Notes: generated by a model not told the origin, from the sequence alone. Positions 24,100 through 37,651 are shown, counted from the first letter of the stretch. The stretch: 64,000 nucleotides of DNA from Quillaja saponaria (GCA_029379385.1 CM055607.1:31183235-31247234); one strand, 5' to 3'. A program made the numbers and translations.

Positions 24100-25551
24100 A
24101 TGTTGCTAAGAAGTTCTTCAACACCAGTTCTTGGGTCCCTCCTCTCATCCTTCCCAGAGAGTCCAAGCAACAACAACTACTATGAAACAAATCCAACAAT
24201 CAAGCACCCACCAACTACTATCCATCAATATCACCATAGGTCTTCATTTCATCAAACTGGTTGTATGAATCTTTCCTCATTCTCAGGCAATTCCTCTCCA
24301 ATGTCTCCCGCCATTGCTGACCTTGATAGGAATAAAGGCTTTCGTCGAGCTCAATCTGATGGGAACTTGCAAGACCTAGCCTATGCTTCTTGCAAGAATA
24401 ATGAAGACTATGATGCAAAGCTGCCCAAACTGTTTTCAGGGAGACCCAAGTGCTTGATGTTGGAGACAATACCATCTTTCTCTGTTCATTATTTGAAGGG
24501 AAGGCTTGAAGAAGAGGAAGATGAAGAAGAAGAAGAAGAAGAAGAAGAAGAAGGTGATATTGAAGATAACGACTTAGAAGAAGAGTTGCAGGAAAATGAA
24601 GGACAATTGGGTACTGGTGAGAGGGTCATGGCTATGGAATTTGATGACTTCAGTTTAAGGAATACAAGCAACAACATTATGTTTGTGACTAAGAAGGTGA
24701 CAAATAAGGATGATATTTGGAATGTTTGTGTTGCTGAAGAGAGAGAGTGTGTTGATAAAGAATTGGATCTTGCAAGAGGGCTTGAAATTGATGGATGTGG
24801 TGGTGGCAGAGGCTGTAGCAGAGGAGGTGGGGGCAGCGGTGGCGGTGGAGAGTATAATCCTGCAGGCTCTAGTGGTGATGATGGGGATAGGCAAGGGGTA
24901 GAAGAATATTATAGGAGGATGGTGGATGAAAATCCTGGCAACCCTTTGTTTCTGAGGAATTATGCTGAGTTTCTTTCTCAGGTAATAAGCTCTCTCCTCT
25001 CCTCTCCTCCCCTCTCCTCCGATCAAAGAAACCATGTCACAGAAAACACTTAAATTGAAAATACATGTAGCATAAACTTTTATATTGCCAAATCCAATAC
25101 ATTTGTTTAATCACGATTTACTCACCCTGATTTAACAGTCCAAGCAAGACCTTCGAGGAGCCGAGGAGTATTATTCTCGTGCAATATTAGCTGATCCAAG
25201 AGATGGTGAGATTCTCTCACTGTATGCAAAACTAGTGTGGGAGCTACATAATGACCAAGATAGAGCTTCAAGCTACTTTGAACGAGCAGTCCAAGCTTCC
25301 CCTGAAGATAGGTATGTGCTTCTAATTACTGAGTTCAACTTTATCATATTTGGCCGGGGATAACTAAATTACAAGTTGCATCCCCTTCTGACACTATCTG
25401 TTTGGTTCATGATAACAGCCATGTTCATGCAGCATATGCCAGTTTCCTCTGGGACACTGAGGAGTATGAGGATAATTCCGATGTGCCAAAAGATTTTGGT
25501 GCCTTGCCACCACATTTTCATGAGGCAGCCATGGCTTCAGCAACTGCTTGA
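24100..25551 (+). CDS. TPR-like protein with acidic and glycine-rich linkers
   Basis: Plant tetratricopeptide-repeat-like protein of unknown biochemical role. Exons: 24100-24981, 25139-25311 and 25419-25551, 395 residues, all phases closing. I chose the ATG at 24100 because family members start MLLRS-STP; the longer frame upstream looks like an unspliced leader. The order is a Ser/Asn/His-rich N-terminus (1-85), a conserved-looking KGFRRAQSDGNL block, an almost pure acidic tract (about 138-155), a Gly-rich linker (about 233-250), then TPR-type helices (about 270-360): YYRRMVDENPGNPLFLRNYA, GAEEYYSRAILADPRDGE and YFERAVQASPEDSHVHAAYA. It ends in MASATA. TPRs bind other proteins; the partner is unknown. 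It resembles Arabidopsis TPR-like superfamily genes such as At1g80130 by recall only. Confidence 0.85.
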
Positions 25552-26353
25552 AAAATTTTCCCAGCTTAATTTATTTAGTACCAGCTAGACGCTAGACCAG
25601 TTGTGGTGACTGGTCCAACAGATTCGCAGGTCTCAAAATACGTTTCCAATTTTATTCAATGAACAATGATGCAATTTATGACTTGTTTCTGGATGATTTA
25701 AGAACGATAGTAAAACTCACTCGATGAACAAGGCAAATAAAGCACAGAACTAGAAGATTTCAGGGTAACATTTGAACCCAAGGATTACAAATCTGCTCAG
25801 TTTGTCTTTAGTTTCATGTTTTGTAAACAGGAGACTAGATCTCAACTACGAACAATAATATCTACCAGAGATGGTGAAAACAGTCCATTCCCTTATCTAA
25901 CCAGATTCATGAACAATTCCTAATCAAGACATTCTGGTTCTAGTTCTTTACAAAGTAGATATCAAATTTATCACTCGAACATAACAGGAAAAAACACATC
26001 ATGATCTATAACAGTCACAAAATATCTTTTCTTTTTCTCCTTTTGAATATGCCATCATTGAAAAATCCCGCCATTATAACTCACATGGTTTGCCCAAAAA
26101 TTTCACACTTGAATTGCACAATAAAAACCATTCAAGTGCAAAACAAACTGATCTATAATCTTAGAAGTGAACAAAATAAGTCTATCAGTAGTTTTGATCG
26201 TTTAAATGACACATTTCAACAATACATATTCATTTCCAGAAACCATCAAGGAAAATAATCAATAGGAAAGCCTTAACTTATCAATCCACTTCAGAACATA
26301 GAAATGGCATAGCCTGTCCCAACAAAGACGTACTTGCTCTACCAGTGCTTTTC
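25552..26353. other. convergent 3' intergenic region
   Basis: This lies between the stops of the TPR gene (+) and the G3BP-like gene (-). AT-rich, likely both 3' untranslated regions. No exon seen. Confidence 0.65.
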
Positions 26354-29300
26354 CTATCCGGAACCACGCTGGGGATAACCATTGCCTCTTAATCTGCTGT
26401 AGTCACCAGAATCCAGGTTAGCTCCCCTGCCCAAGCTCCAACCACCAAAACGACCTCTCGGGGCTTCTGTTTGGTAACCCCCTCTGCCTCTTCCCCTTCC
26501 TGGTCAATGCAATTCCAATTTACATCAATATACCAGAAATAAAGTCGTAACTCGTAAAGCATATTTACTTTCTATCTCTAGGATGTTAACGAAAAAACAT
26601 AGAGAATCCCAACCCATTAGAAAAGCATAATGACATAGAAGCATAGAATACCATCTGGAAACACCAATTTGACCATATTATCATGGAGCACGAGTTTGCA
26701 TCTGCGATAATGTTATTTTAAAACATGAAAAGTCATTTTTCTCCATTTCTATTAGAAGCTAATGCTGGTAATTCATTGTTTATTTTAAATATATATATAT
26801 ATATAATTTTTTTATTTATTTATTTTTTTTTTTGAGGGGGTTGGGGGTCTAATAAGATTAATGTCTTAAAGAAAAAGGCCTCAACCCAAACTGTCCAGGA
26901 TTTACCACATCAATCCTAAATGAAAACCAATTTGAAGTTACCATATTTATTCTTATTTCCTAGTCAATTTTATGTATGGATACACCTTCAGTCCATATAA
27001 ATCTTCCCTCGTATTGAGATCACTGTTTTCTTCCTTTGGTTTATACTTTATTCTGTAAGAGACTAAGAGCCACAATCAGACACTTGGCATCCATGATAAG
27101 AGTCATAAGACCCTCCTTAAACCTCCATCAGCTCCTTTAGAAAGCACATCAGACATGAGATTGTTGTCACTGTTACTGGCCATCCATACTACTATAAAAT
27201 ACAAAATAGTACCAAGTTACAGTCGTTATTCCGCCTCACTGCAACCTAGCATATTGCTTCTCAACTTTCTCAAAGCACCATCCATGTTTTCAAAACCCCT
27301 GAACCCCATTTGGTTGTTCGGTTTAGATGCCAGCAGAAGAAAACTGTATATCTTGGTGCCAGGCTCCTAGCAATGGTGCTCTGCAAAGTAGTGTTCATTT
27401 GGCAAACACGAGATGGATTTTCTTGCCAACAAAATCAGCATTCTAAGACTCAATTCCTCAAATAACACTGGGACCTTGATAGCTAATGCGGCCAAAAATC
27501 TTCAGTCATTCCTTAGTATTCTAATATTTTTCCACTACAGTCATTCCTAGGTGTTTTATATGAATTTATACAAAGATTTTCCAGAAACATTTCCTCCACC
27601 ATTTCCAGCCCTTTAATCTTGATTTCCCTATCCCACGCCACCATATGAGCACCTATGTGCATGTTTCCAAATATCTCCTACGTTGAGTTTGCTAATATAC
27701 AATAAACATCATTGACTCCATTCCAATTTCCACCATCAAGACCTAGATTACAACCACAACCAGTCCACCACTCCTTCTAATAGGATAGATATCACAAAAC
27801 CATGGAAATGTATTTCCGGTTCAACCAACAATAAGCACTGCACAAGCATTAAGCCATCAGTCCCCACATAGCATTAACAGCCATTGCTCATTGGCATGTA
27901 TGTTACCATGGCATTCTCCCAAGAAAAATATACCAGTGTGCAGGTTTAAAAAGTAGGAGTAAACAATTGATCACAAAGGACTGGCTGCATATGAGAAATA
28001 TAGAGATTGCACTAAACTAGCCAGCAAAGCAGTCTGTTTCATCAAGAGATGCAAGGTAAGAAAGAAAAGAAGGAAGTCCAAACTAGACATTTATTACTTG
28101 CAAGTGTATTGTCTGTAGAGTGCTAAGCATGCTTAGGTCATATACTCTGTGAAGAACACTTGCAATGAATTAATGCCCCTCCCCCTACCACCAGATTATC
28201 AAATATCAAAACAATGAACAATAGAATGTTGCCCAATTAAAAAATGAAGTTTCAGCAGAATGAAGAAGGATTGTTAATGCAATAGATGATAACAAAAGAG
28301 AGAGATTGTCATTCAATTCAAAAAGTAAATTTAAGCAGAATGATTAAAAGGGAACATACTTCCCCCCCGAGCAGTACTGCTGCTGTTTGGTCTTCGCTCC
28401 TCAATATAGACTTGCCTTCCGGCCAACTGTATTGGGGAAGCCTACAAAGGCAGCAAGTTATGTCAAACTGGATGTTTTATGTTGCAACCACATAACAATA
28501 AATCCGGGGCATAAGACAGAAACTATAGTAGAAGATATAATACAAACTTAAAATTTTAAAATAAATCTGGGGTCCAAGAAGTGTTTATTAAATCAACAAA
28601 ATCATACTCCACATGCAGCATAAACATACAACTTCAAAGTTTGCCAGATTAGGTGCATTTTTCATGGATGAGCAACTTCATGATCCAATTCATGATACAT
28701 ATTAATATCCATTAGATACCATAACAGTGAAACAAGCACTTAAATACTAAATGACAAGGACCATCCAGATAATCTTAAAGTAGGATTGTACAGATAGATG
28801 TCAGGGTTACAGGCATCTACCAAAAACGCACTTGAGTACCTTGAACAATGAACATTTTTCTATTCAGGGCTTTTTGATCATTTGTCAATTAAAACAAAGA
28901 TTGATTTTCACGTATTAAAGAATTCATACCTGGATTGCATTTTGAACGCCAGAAGTGTCTTCGAACTCAACAAATGCATAGCATACTCCTATTTCCTGCA
29001 CGACCATTCCCTATTTTATTTTCTTTTTAGGCAATGTATAAGGACACCCAGTTCTATCAATTAAAAGTACTCACATTCCGAGTCCTAATGAATATGCCAT
29101 CTGGCTTGATTCTGCCAAAGTTCTTGAACTCCTGCTCAATCTCAACTTCAGTAACATTAGACGGCAAATTTCTCACATAGACAGATTTAAATTTACCTGC
29201 AAGGATCACAGGTTAAGAATCAACTTGATGCCCCAAACCTAATTATGCTCAAATGTTCTAAAACAGCAAAGAGTAATATTGTCTAGCTATATTACGGATT

Positions 29301-32300
29301 TCAGTTTCTCAAGTGGTGGAAGAATAATTAGTCTTGATTATTACGAATATTACTGCTAAGTTACTTTAGCACCAGATAGCTAGACCTGTTTATGACACCT
29401 GAAAATTGACTGGAAAACATTTTTATAGAACAATCTTGGCACTGGAGATATCATCAAGCACCACACCAGTCACATGATTCCCAGATATCATGTACGTCAA
29501 GCGCTTTCGTTTTCCCCGCTTCTCTGTGGCATTCTGCTTCGGGTGCATTTTGGGGTGTTTCAATCATGGATAAGCACAATGAGACTGGCAAGCCTTTTTG
29601 TTTTAGGCTTGCCTTTGCTTTTTTATTTGTATTTTTGTATAGGGGGCTTTCTAGTCCTTCTCCTTGTACTTCTCTTCTTCCTTAATAAAAAATGAAAAAG
29701 AACACACTAGAATACCATATATATAAAAAATATAGGGCACATGCCAAGAAGAAGTACATGTATTTTCAGTAAAACGAAATAAGTAAGAAGTAACTGTATG
29801 CTAAAATGCTAAATAACAAATGAATGTGCTAAAAGGAACAAAATGTAGAATGTGAATTGAACAGCATACCTTCTTCTAGTCCAAAGCCCTCCTCTCTGGC
29901 CTCAACCCGAGTTTCAGGAATATATGTAGATGTAGAGCTTGATTGCTGGATGGCGGGTGGTGCTGTATGATTCACCTCTGAAGGACTTGGGGCACTACTA
30001 AAATTAGGATGGGGTGTAGCGGTCAACCCAGACTGTCCTTTGGAAACTCTCAACTGCAAGTTCACTACAACACATTTAAAATACGACTATAACACAGAAC
30101 CAAGTAAACACTTCCTGAACTTCAGTAAATTATGCTCCATGTGTAATTTAAGAAGGATTTAAGGAAAATTTCTCATACTAGGATCTATGGTGATTAAAAG
30201 AAAATACTTCTAGCTCCTCTATGTCATTAAACCCTCCATTCCTTATTAGATTCATTTTCAGCATATGGGAATAGGAAGCAGGGATACTTCACCTGAGGTG
30301 CCGTACCTGTGTCAGATGTGTATCCGTGCGGCATGGATACGTATCCCATAACATAGTTACAACAGATCCATACTTAGGTATCGACTTACAAAATGGATCC
30401 TTCAATCCCAATTGAGGATCCCTTTTATTTATCTAAACAACACCAAATCTTAGATGGATTGCAATTTTTTTACTTTAGTAGCCATATTGTCTCTCATTTT
30501 CTTCATGATGGAGAGTAGACAACTAAGTTTTCTTTTTCCAATTATGCTCAAATGTTTATATCTAAAAGTAATTATATTTATAATTGTTACATATGTGATT
30601 CTTAAAAACATTTCTTGTTTCGAACCAGCATATTTCGTTCCAACTAAACGATCCGAATAAGCGTACCCTTAATCGTTCCATGTTCCGGGACAAATGACGT
30701 TCTACATTCCCTTTTCCGTTTTGTGTACCATATCGATCCGTGTACTAGGTAACTATGTCACATACATATCCATAATTTTTATTATCATTTGCTTACCAGA
30801 TACAACTTAGAAATGGCTCAGGTACGACTGTGAAATTGCTGCAATATGGCTTCAAAACAGGATAAGATAAAATGCTCCGTTTTTCCTTTCCTAGCCAATT
30901 TTCGTGCAAAGGTAAACTCTTGTTTAATTTCATAGGTCAGAATTGCAGATCCAGAGCTGCTTATGCAATAATTTTCAAAGCTAATAGGTAAATCTCCTCA
31001 GTCCCCTCTGTCTCCTGATTACTCAGGCGACTATTACTCGGTTTTTTTAGAAGAAAGTTGCAGCATCCGGTGAAGAACTGATGACTGATTTATTTTTTTT
31101 TTATTTTAAAAAAAATACTTAAACTTCTTATAAAGAAGAAAAAAAGGGCCGAGGGAGGTCTCTCTCTAAATTGCATCTATTTGTTTAGTAGGTCTAGTGG
31201 ATAAGAAGATAAAGCATTTTGTTGGAATTATAACACTTTTTTATATCATGGAAGCTGTGTATTTAGTACCATAAAGTTTAAAAGTATGTATTTGATCTAT
31301 TTGTCCTTAAGCTAGAAAAGTATATATCTTGTCTACTCGTCTATTTTTTTTAGAAAGTATAATTGTTCTTCTTATTTATTTTTTATTTTTCATTTTCAAA
31401 CTATAATTACAATTTGTAGTGAATACCTTCTTTTATTTGTTAATATCATTTCTGTTCATATTATTACTTTTATACCGTAATATAGATAATAACTATATTT
31501 TAAATATATATATAATTCTAAGTATCATCCTAGATTTTCAAAAAATGTCGTATCCCCGTAACCGATATGTATTGTATCCAATACCATATCCGCGCTTCAT
31601 AAGGGAATAAATACAGTATCCTAAACCATTGGTGTCTCTGCCTGAAGATTATACATCAGTTCCAGCTAAAATGCTCTTCCCAAATTCTACTCCCCTCTCT
31701 AAATAAAAAGTTACTGCATGATTTGTGTCAAATATGCTTACATCAAATGCATAATTTGATCCTCACTTCCATGTCTGTATCTTCAAACAAATGCTAAAAC
31801 CAGTATACTAAAATTGAATAACATTCACACAGTCTTTTCTTTCTGATCAAGTAACAAATTAAACCAACCTTCAATTTTAAGATAATCATACATAAGCGAA
31901 ATTAACTCCAAGTGCAGATAAACAAGCAAGAGTGAAAAATGAAGTGGAGTCGGGCATGTCAATACGTATAAAGCAGATAAACATAAGGGCACAATTGATA
32001 CTACATACACACATCAAACAAACCAGATATAGAGGTACATACGATTGATGCCCAAGTTTTCTTAGCAGGCTCTTCTACAGGTTCCTCCACAGGAGCAACA
32101 GGGGGTTCATGAATGGTATTCACCACACTTTCAAAAGAAGTTGATGTCTCCTCCACGGGAGTTTCCTCCACCACAGCTTCAGGTTCCAGTTCTTGATGCT
32201 GGTCTGGAAGACTGTATTTGTCCACCAGATCATTGTCTATATGAACTGAACTAGCATATTCCCTAGTCTCTTCATCCAATGAATATCCCTCTGTTTTTTT

Positions 32301-34788
32301 TATAAAAATAAAATTAAAATTAAAACATCAAACCCCATAGAAAGGAAGCAAACTGTCCCGTAAATAAATTTTATGTAGCCAACCATCTATAATGGAGAAA
32401 AAGACTGATTCTTCTTGGAGCTCAGATAGACCTTCCAGATACAACCTACTGTAATATCACTCAAAAACCAACAGAATGGAAAAGCATAATCAGAAGACGA
32501 AAAATCACAAAATAAGTTTTACTTCCCAAACTGGCGTTTTCCATTAAGACACAACCCCGATACACATTATTATCTAATATAAGTGCTACACAACATGGTC
32601 CCTGCAATATTTACTTAAGATACACATCTATCCCAAGAAAGGAAATTCCAAAAAAAAAAAAAAGATAGAGAGAAGGTTGAGTTATACCATGTGTCTCTGG
32701 AAGAGAACTAGAGGCATTTAGTTGGATGTCAAACTTGCTTTCAGATGACAATGATACCCGATTTTGGTAAACCACTTCATCATCTATGAACTGAAAAATA
32801 TCATTCAGAACAAAGTAACCCTTCTCCTGAGGAGCGAGGAAAAAAGTCTGAACAAACCTCCTCCTCCCACCAAAATCTTGAATCCTAACAAAACCTGAAA
32901 CCATCACGAGCACACCGCCATTCCATGAATCAAGAGAATTGATAGTCTTGATCTCAATCCCAGCAAAATTCAGTGACATAATACGTGTATGAATTTTCTG
33001 CACAACAAATAGAAGAATTAGCTATTAGTGAACTTTAAAGTTTTAAGTAAACAGTGATGAAAAGGAATTATTTCTAAAAGGAGAAAAAAAATTTAGAGTG
33101 GGGTTTCCAAGTAAGGCAAGTTTTAATAAAGAACAAATAAGAACGAAAAATTAAATGCATCAATGACTGACATATTCTATTAGAAATTTGCTGACCACAA
33201 GAAATTTGATCAATGAACACCCTGCATTTCAATTAGCTGAGAAATGTAGCAGACAGCATTCTCTAAAGTAAAGTTTTGATGAAAAAAACGAACACATGAT
33301 GGCCTTTATCTCCTTATGAGAGGAATGAACCAAAAGGGAATTTATTTCCACCAGGAAAGATAAACAACCAAAAAATTATCATTGCAAGGCACCCCAAGAA
33401 TCTCCCAGATATTCAGTAATATGGTTGATAGACTTATCTTTAATCTACTTTGGACTGCAAAGCCCTCCAGTTTATACCCACTAACACTGTAACACCAGAC
33501 ACAATTACTTCATGGATTAATCTACCTCCCTTCTATTGCTTCCAATTGTCATTTATAGCAATCAAAGTCAAATACATAAAACGGCAAAGGTGGGGGCAAA
33601 ATAGAGGAAGAGAAAAAGAACTACTAATGGACCCTATGCTACATTTTTTTCTCAATCCATTATTTTAGAATTATCCCAAGACAGTTTCATTTTATTCCCT
33701 ATTTTGACTTTTTCTTTTCTTCAACTCACTGCTGCAATCTGATAGAAACCAAAAGGCTCGCCCTTGATATTCTTAATCTCGCAGTCCTTATGACCCAGCC
33801 ACCTCCAATCCAGATAAGTACGAGGTCTCTCATCAGCTTGTGAGTCTATCCAAAACTCATCACTAACATACAGTTGTGACACATTTCCAGATCCCTGAGC
33901 ATCTCTAGAAGAGATTACCAAACCTTAAAAAAAAATTGAACCTTAAATTTATTAATTGCTTCAATAACAACCAATTTAAAGGATTGTCTTAGTTGCTCAA
34001 AGTGGTGATGTTGAAACTTCAAATAAAATTCTAAATGAGAACTACCTTGTTTCTCCTTAGTCCTTATTAATAGTTCATACGTCAACACAGACTGTACAAA
34101 GAGTCAGGTGCGACTTAAAGCTGGTTATTAGTTTAAATATTTAACAACATTTAAATAATAAAAAGGGTTTACTATCCAAAAACCGATTTACATTCTAGGT
34201 GGCTGTGAGTCTTTGTCTAGCACAGTCTTCCACTTTTAGGAGTTTTCCCAAATAAGGCATTCCAGTACTATAGTTTTGCTGTATTATATATGACGAATCA
34301 AAATTTGGAAACTGAAACTGACAAAACTTTATGTTTTCAGATGCAACAGATATTCAGAACACAAACAAAAACATGCAAAGATTAATACTTTATTTTGTTT
34401 TTAGTCTTCAAATGGAATTTTGTATAACAAAATGATAAAGTAAGACAAAAACTACATAATAATCAAACAGATAAATTTAAAAGTGTGAATGTAAAAATAT
34501 CTACCAGCGTAGCAGAGACAGTATCGCTGGAATCTCCATCTATCCGTGTCATAGTGCTGGCATCGGAGTAAAACTGATGAACAAGACTAGGTTGTTGCTG
34601 AAGCACTTGATAATACTGTCCAACAAAGTACGACCCGACCTGAAACCGAAATCAACCCACCCTTATACGCTCATAAACATCAAAATGATTATCCATTTAA
34701 ACCAAAGGATACTATACAAAATTCTAAAAGGCGTTCCGGATTAATTCACCTGTACGGCACTAACAGAGCCAGGATAAGAAGACGCCAT
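26354..34788 (-). CDS. G3BP: NTF2- and RRM-domain protein, G3BP-like
   Basis: Plant homologue of Ras-GAP SH3-binding protein, an RNA-binding scaffold of stress granules. Nine exons: 34750-34788, 34505-34639, 32688-32997, 32043-32290, 29870-30053, 29075-29196, 28930-28995, 28360-28441 and 26354-26499; 443 residues, all phases closing. The NTF2 fold covers about 10-130 (VGSYFVGQYYQVLQQQP, FFLAPQEKGYFVLNDIFQF). An acidic/Pro stretch (PVEEPVEEPAKKTWASI) and a Ser/Pro linker follow. The RRM (about 307-390) has RNP2 SVYVRNLP and RNP1-like GVCYAFVEF. The tail is RGG-rich (ARGGRRGRGRGGY), usual for phase-separating G3BPs. The donor after exon 8 is A-GTATG. The long introns hold foreign-looking material: an orphan exon at 33730-33923 and a repeat-like block at about 30290-31620. 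Confidence 0.94.
30290..31620. mobile_element. repeat-like insertion in intron 4 of the G3BP-like gene
   Basis: Both ends of this block hold CGTATCC/GGATAC-rich sequence (palindrome GGATACGTATCC near 30336; GTCGTATCCCC and ACCATATCCGCGC near 31548-31595) unlike the surrounding AT-rich intron. No protein domain or clean terminal repeats were found. It may be a decayed element; the borders are approximate. Confidence 0.3.
33730..33923 (-). pseudogene. orphan internal exon inside G3BP intron 2
   Basis: A 194-base segment bounded by a T-rich AAG acceptor and a strong GTGAGT donor. One frame is fully open and encodes aromatic, clearly protein-like sequence: SQLYVSDEFWIDSQADERP, then YLDWRWLGHKDCEIKNIKG and EPFGFYQIAA. 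It does not belong to the NTF2 fold, which runs straight from exon 2 to exon 3, and no partner exons were found in the same intron on this strand. I do not recognise the family. It may be a captured exon of another gene, a cassette exon, or the remnant of a nested gene. Confidence 0.5.
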
Positions 34789-35694
34789 TTTTGATTTCTT
34801 TCACTCTTCTATGCGTCCCCTTATAAAAACAAACACTACCAGTAAAACGCTTAAACCCTGAAATCTGAAACCCTAGATTTCAAAAGAAAAATAGGGTTTT
34901 TACCAAAAAGTTGTTTGTATTAACAAACAGATGCAGCTCAAAAACAAAAGCTCTAGAAGAATTTCCAAAGAGAGACAGAGTCACAGAGACAGAAATAGAC
35001 ACTTCTGTTTGAAGAGAAAGAAATTTTGATAATAAAATCAAGGAAGCAAATGAAGAAATCTGTAATAGATCTGTGCAGTGAGAAAAAAGGAGAGTGAAAC
35101 AGTGAGCGCGTTCTGTGTCTGCAGCTCCAAATGGTTTCTCAGCTGGGTTCACCTTCCGGGTTCTGTCTAATTCGCTATTTTTTTTTTTTTTTTTTATAAC
35201 AATGATGAAATCGCTAGGCCATTGACGCGGGAAATTACAGCCGTTGGATTATATAGGCTAAATCTGAAAGATCCCGCCGCATCACAGTCGTAAATTTAAT
35301 AAAGAAAAATCTTCATCAACGGCTCCGATTGTTTTCTGTCTGTGGTTTGCAATATTAACCGTCAGATATACGATAAAATGAGTACACACGGCCGAGGTTT
35401 AATTAGGTTTTAGGACAAGTGGCTAACATGAGCCGGGGACTGAGGAGCAGCGCACGTTAGTGGATTCTCTGAAACTGAAACTTGTTTGACTGAACAGGAA
35501 ATCTAGTACTACTGTGGATTTTGCCAAAAGAGTGACGGGTTAAAGAAGGAAACTGAAATTGAAGTCACAGAGTCCAAATTTGGGAGTAAATAAGTTTTGC
35601 TTGATTTGGATAAAAATACCTGAAATATCAAAAAGGAATAATTTTGGCTCTATATAACAACATAAGCTATTTTATTTAGATTTTGTTTCATAAT

Positions 35695-36715
35695 TTTATA
35701 GTTTTTTGTGAGTTGGTGTGTTATTTTAATAACAAATCACAATTGAAGTATTTGATAAAATAATATAAAAATTACTATCAAAAAGTAAAAATCACAAAAT
35801 TAGTATTTGGTAAATTTGTTGTAAATATGTTTTTAAGATTTAAATTGACTATAATAAATATTAATAATCAAAAAAGAGATAATTAACATAATATATTAAT
35901 TAATCAAATGAAAAATACAAATTTTCATTAACAGTGTATTTGGAACAAAATAAAAAAAATATAATTCATTTTATTTTAAATAAATTCTACAATTCAGTTC
36001 ATTTAAAATGAATTCTCTTATTTATGATGAAAATTACACTTATAGAAATTCAGTCTAATTCTTTTATTTATAACAAATGAAAATTTTATTTTAATTTAAG
36101 TATATTTTCGATACTACTCTCAAATTTTTTATTAAAACTAGCATTGATCAACTAAAAATATAAAGACAATGAGATTAACTATTGTTTAATGAACAAAAAA
36201 CAAGTTGAGAGGAAAAAAGTTATAGTTAGTTAGATGAATATTTGAGATAAAGTGATTGTGGTTCTTTATCGATTTATCTAAATGAAAAGCATGTGTAATA
36301 TTAAAGATAAAAATGTCATTTGAGATATAAAAATATAGCCCAAATGAATTCCAACCTATTTGGTGTGGAATTCATAATTGAATAAAATGTAGATTTTATA
36401 TGAACTTCATTTCAAATCTACATCATTTTATTTATTCTAAACAAAAATATATATAATTTATTTGAATTGAAATGAACTGAATTTTATATTTTTTAGGTGT
36501 TCTAAACACAAGTTAATGTTATATTAGTTGTAAAAAATTTGGAAGCGTAATTCAGTTTTTAAAAATACAGAGCATAATTGCATAAGTGCTCAATTTTTCT
36601 TTTTATCAACAATAAAAAGAAATTTTGATTTATGTTTTGAAAACATAAACAGAAGCACATTCTCAAAGAGCATTACCAAATTAAGGCTTGTAATTTTCTA
36701 TATTTATTTTCTAAA
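35695..36715. mobile_element. MITE-like element, interrupted by a second element
   Basis: Left part (about 35695-35925) and right part (about 36519-36715) together match the copy at 48580-49006: TATTT-TAAAATAAT, AAATCACAAA, ATATTAATAAT, then TTATATTAG and CAGTTTTTAAAAATAC in the same order. The right end reads CATTACCAAATTAAGG, resembling the ATTATCAAACTAAGCC end of the other copy. AT-rich, with no coding capacity. Confidence 0.6.
35926..36518. mobile_element. inverted-repeat miniature element flanked by TTAA
   Basis: The left end after CATTAA reads CAGTGTATTTGGAACA; the right end reads TGTTCTAAACACAAG before TTAATG, its near reverse complement. TTAA is directly repeated on both sides, as for a target-site duplication (TTAA or a shorter TAA/TTA type). 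Subterminal sequences AATTCAGTTCATTT and AAATGAACTGAATT are also inverted. There is no coding capacity; a non-autonomous DNA transposon is inferred. Confidence 0.6.
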
Positions 36716-37651
36716 AAATTCTAGCCTATTTTTGTTAGAGAAAATATTATTTCTTATAAGAAATAAAAAAAAGAGTATTAACTAAAAACGTATCTCAACA
36801 TAAGATATTAAATAATAAAGTCACCGAATCAAGTGACTTACCTTATTTTGAGAGTTTAACCCATTTCATACAAGATATTTGGATAATTTATTACCACAAA
36901 TTGAGTTACAACTTATCTTATTTTTTATATAATTTATTTATCATAAGTTTATATATAATTAATAATAAAAAATATTTAATGAGTCAAATCAAAAACCTAC
37001 GAGCCAAGTTTTCAAAAAATTAAAGACATTTTATTTTTCTAAACAAACTCATGATTTATTTAAAAACTAATTTGCCATTGCCACCCTTAATTATCAAAAT
37101 TTATTCAGGTACTTCATTCTTCTTATTGCTATCCTAATAATCACAACAAATAATAGTAGCTTAGTTTTTCAACGATGTAAAATTTCCTTCACGCAAGTTA
37201 ATTTAGTATTTGCAATAATGGTAGAGTGTGCAAGTTGCTTCTTTTTCTTCTGTTTTCTTGGTATTAACCAGTGAAAATACTACTTGGTGGTAATAAGCAG
37301 CAGCATTTTACTCTATCACAGACCCTGTGATAAAAAAACGCGAGCCCATATGAACAATATATCAAAGCTCTAAACTAATATAAAAAAATAAGGTAACACT
37401 AAAAACACTACATTCAAATGGGGAAAAACTAAAACGATATAGTTACTGAACCAATGTAAAACCAAAAATACAATTTCCAAGTTCACACTAGCACGAGTTT
37501 CTATTCCTCACGTGTACATCACATCTCTGGTTCTTGTTAGCTTACATAACATCCATGTTCTGCTATCCCCTAACATGCTATCTATAGAAGTGACTGAAAA
37601 AGAAAAATAGATTACAGAAAGCCAAAATGGATGCCCTAATAATCTGCTACG

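Larger units (their letters stand above)
34789..37651. other. intergenic: G3BP leader/promoter and nested miniature elements
   Basis: From 34789 to about 35150 lies the G3BP leader, then a promoter with GC-richer blocks up to about 35480. From about 35690 to 36715 the DNA is repeat-derived. The last part is AT-rich sequence and the PRP39 3' side. No exon was seen. Confidence 0.6.

Noticed and set aside
24655..25035. Minus-strand frame of 126 codons opposite the TPR exon
   Set aside because: It is a shadow of the acidic and Gly-rich codon repeats on the plus strand.
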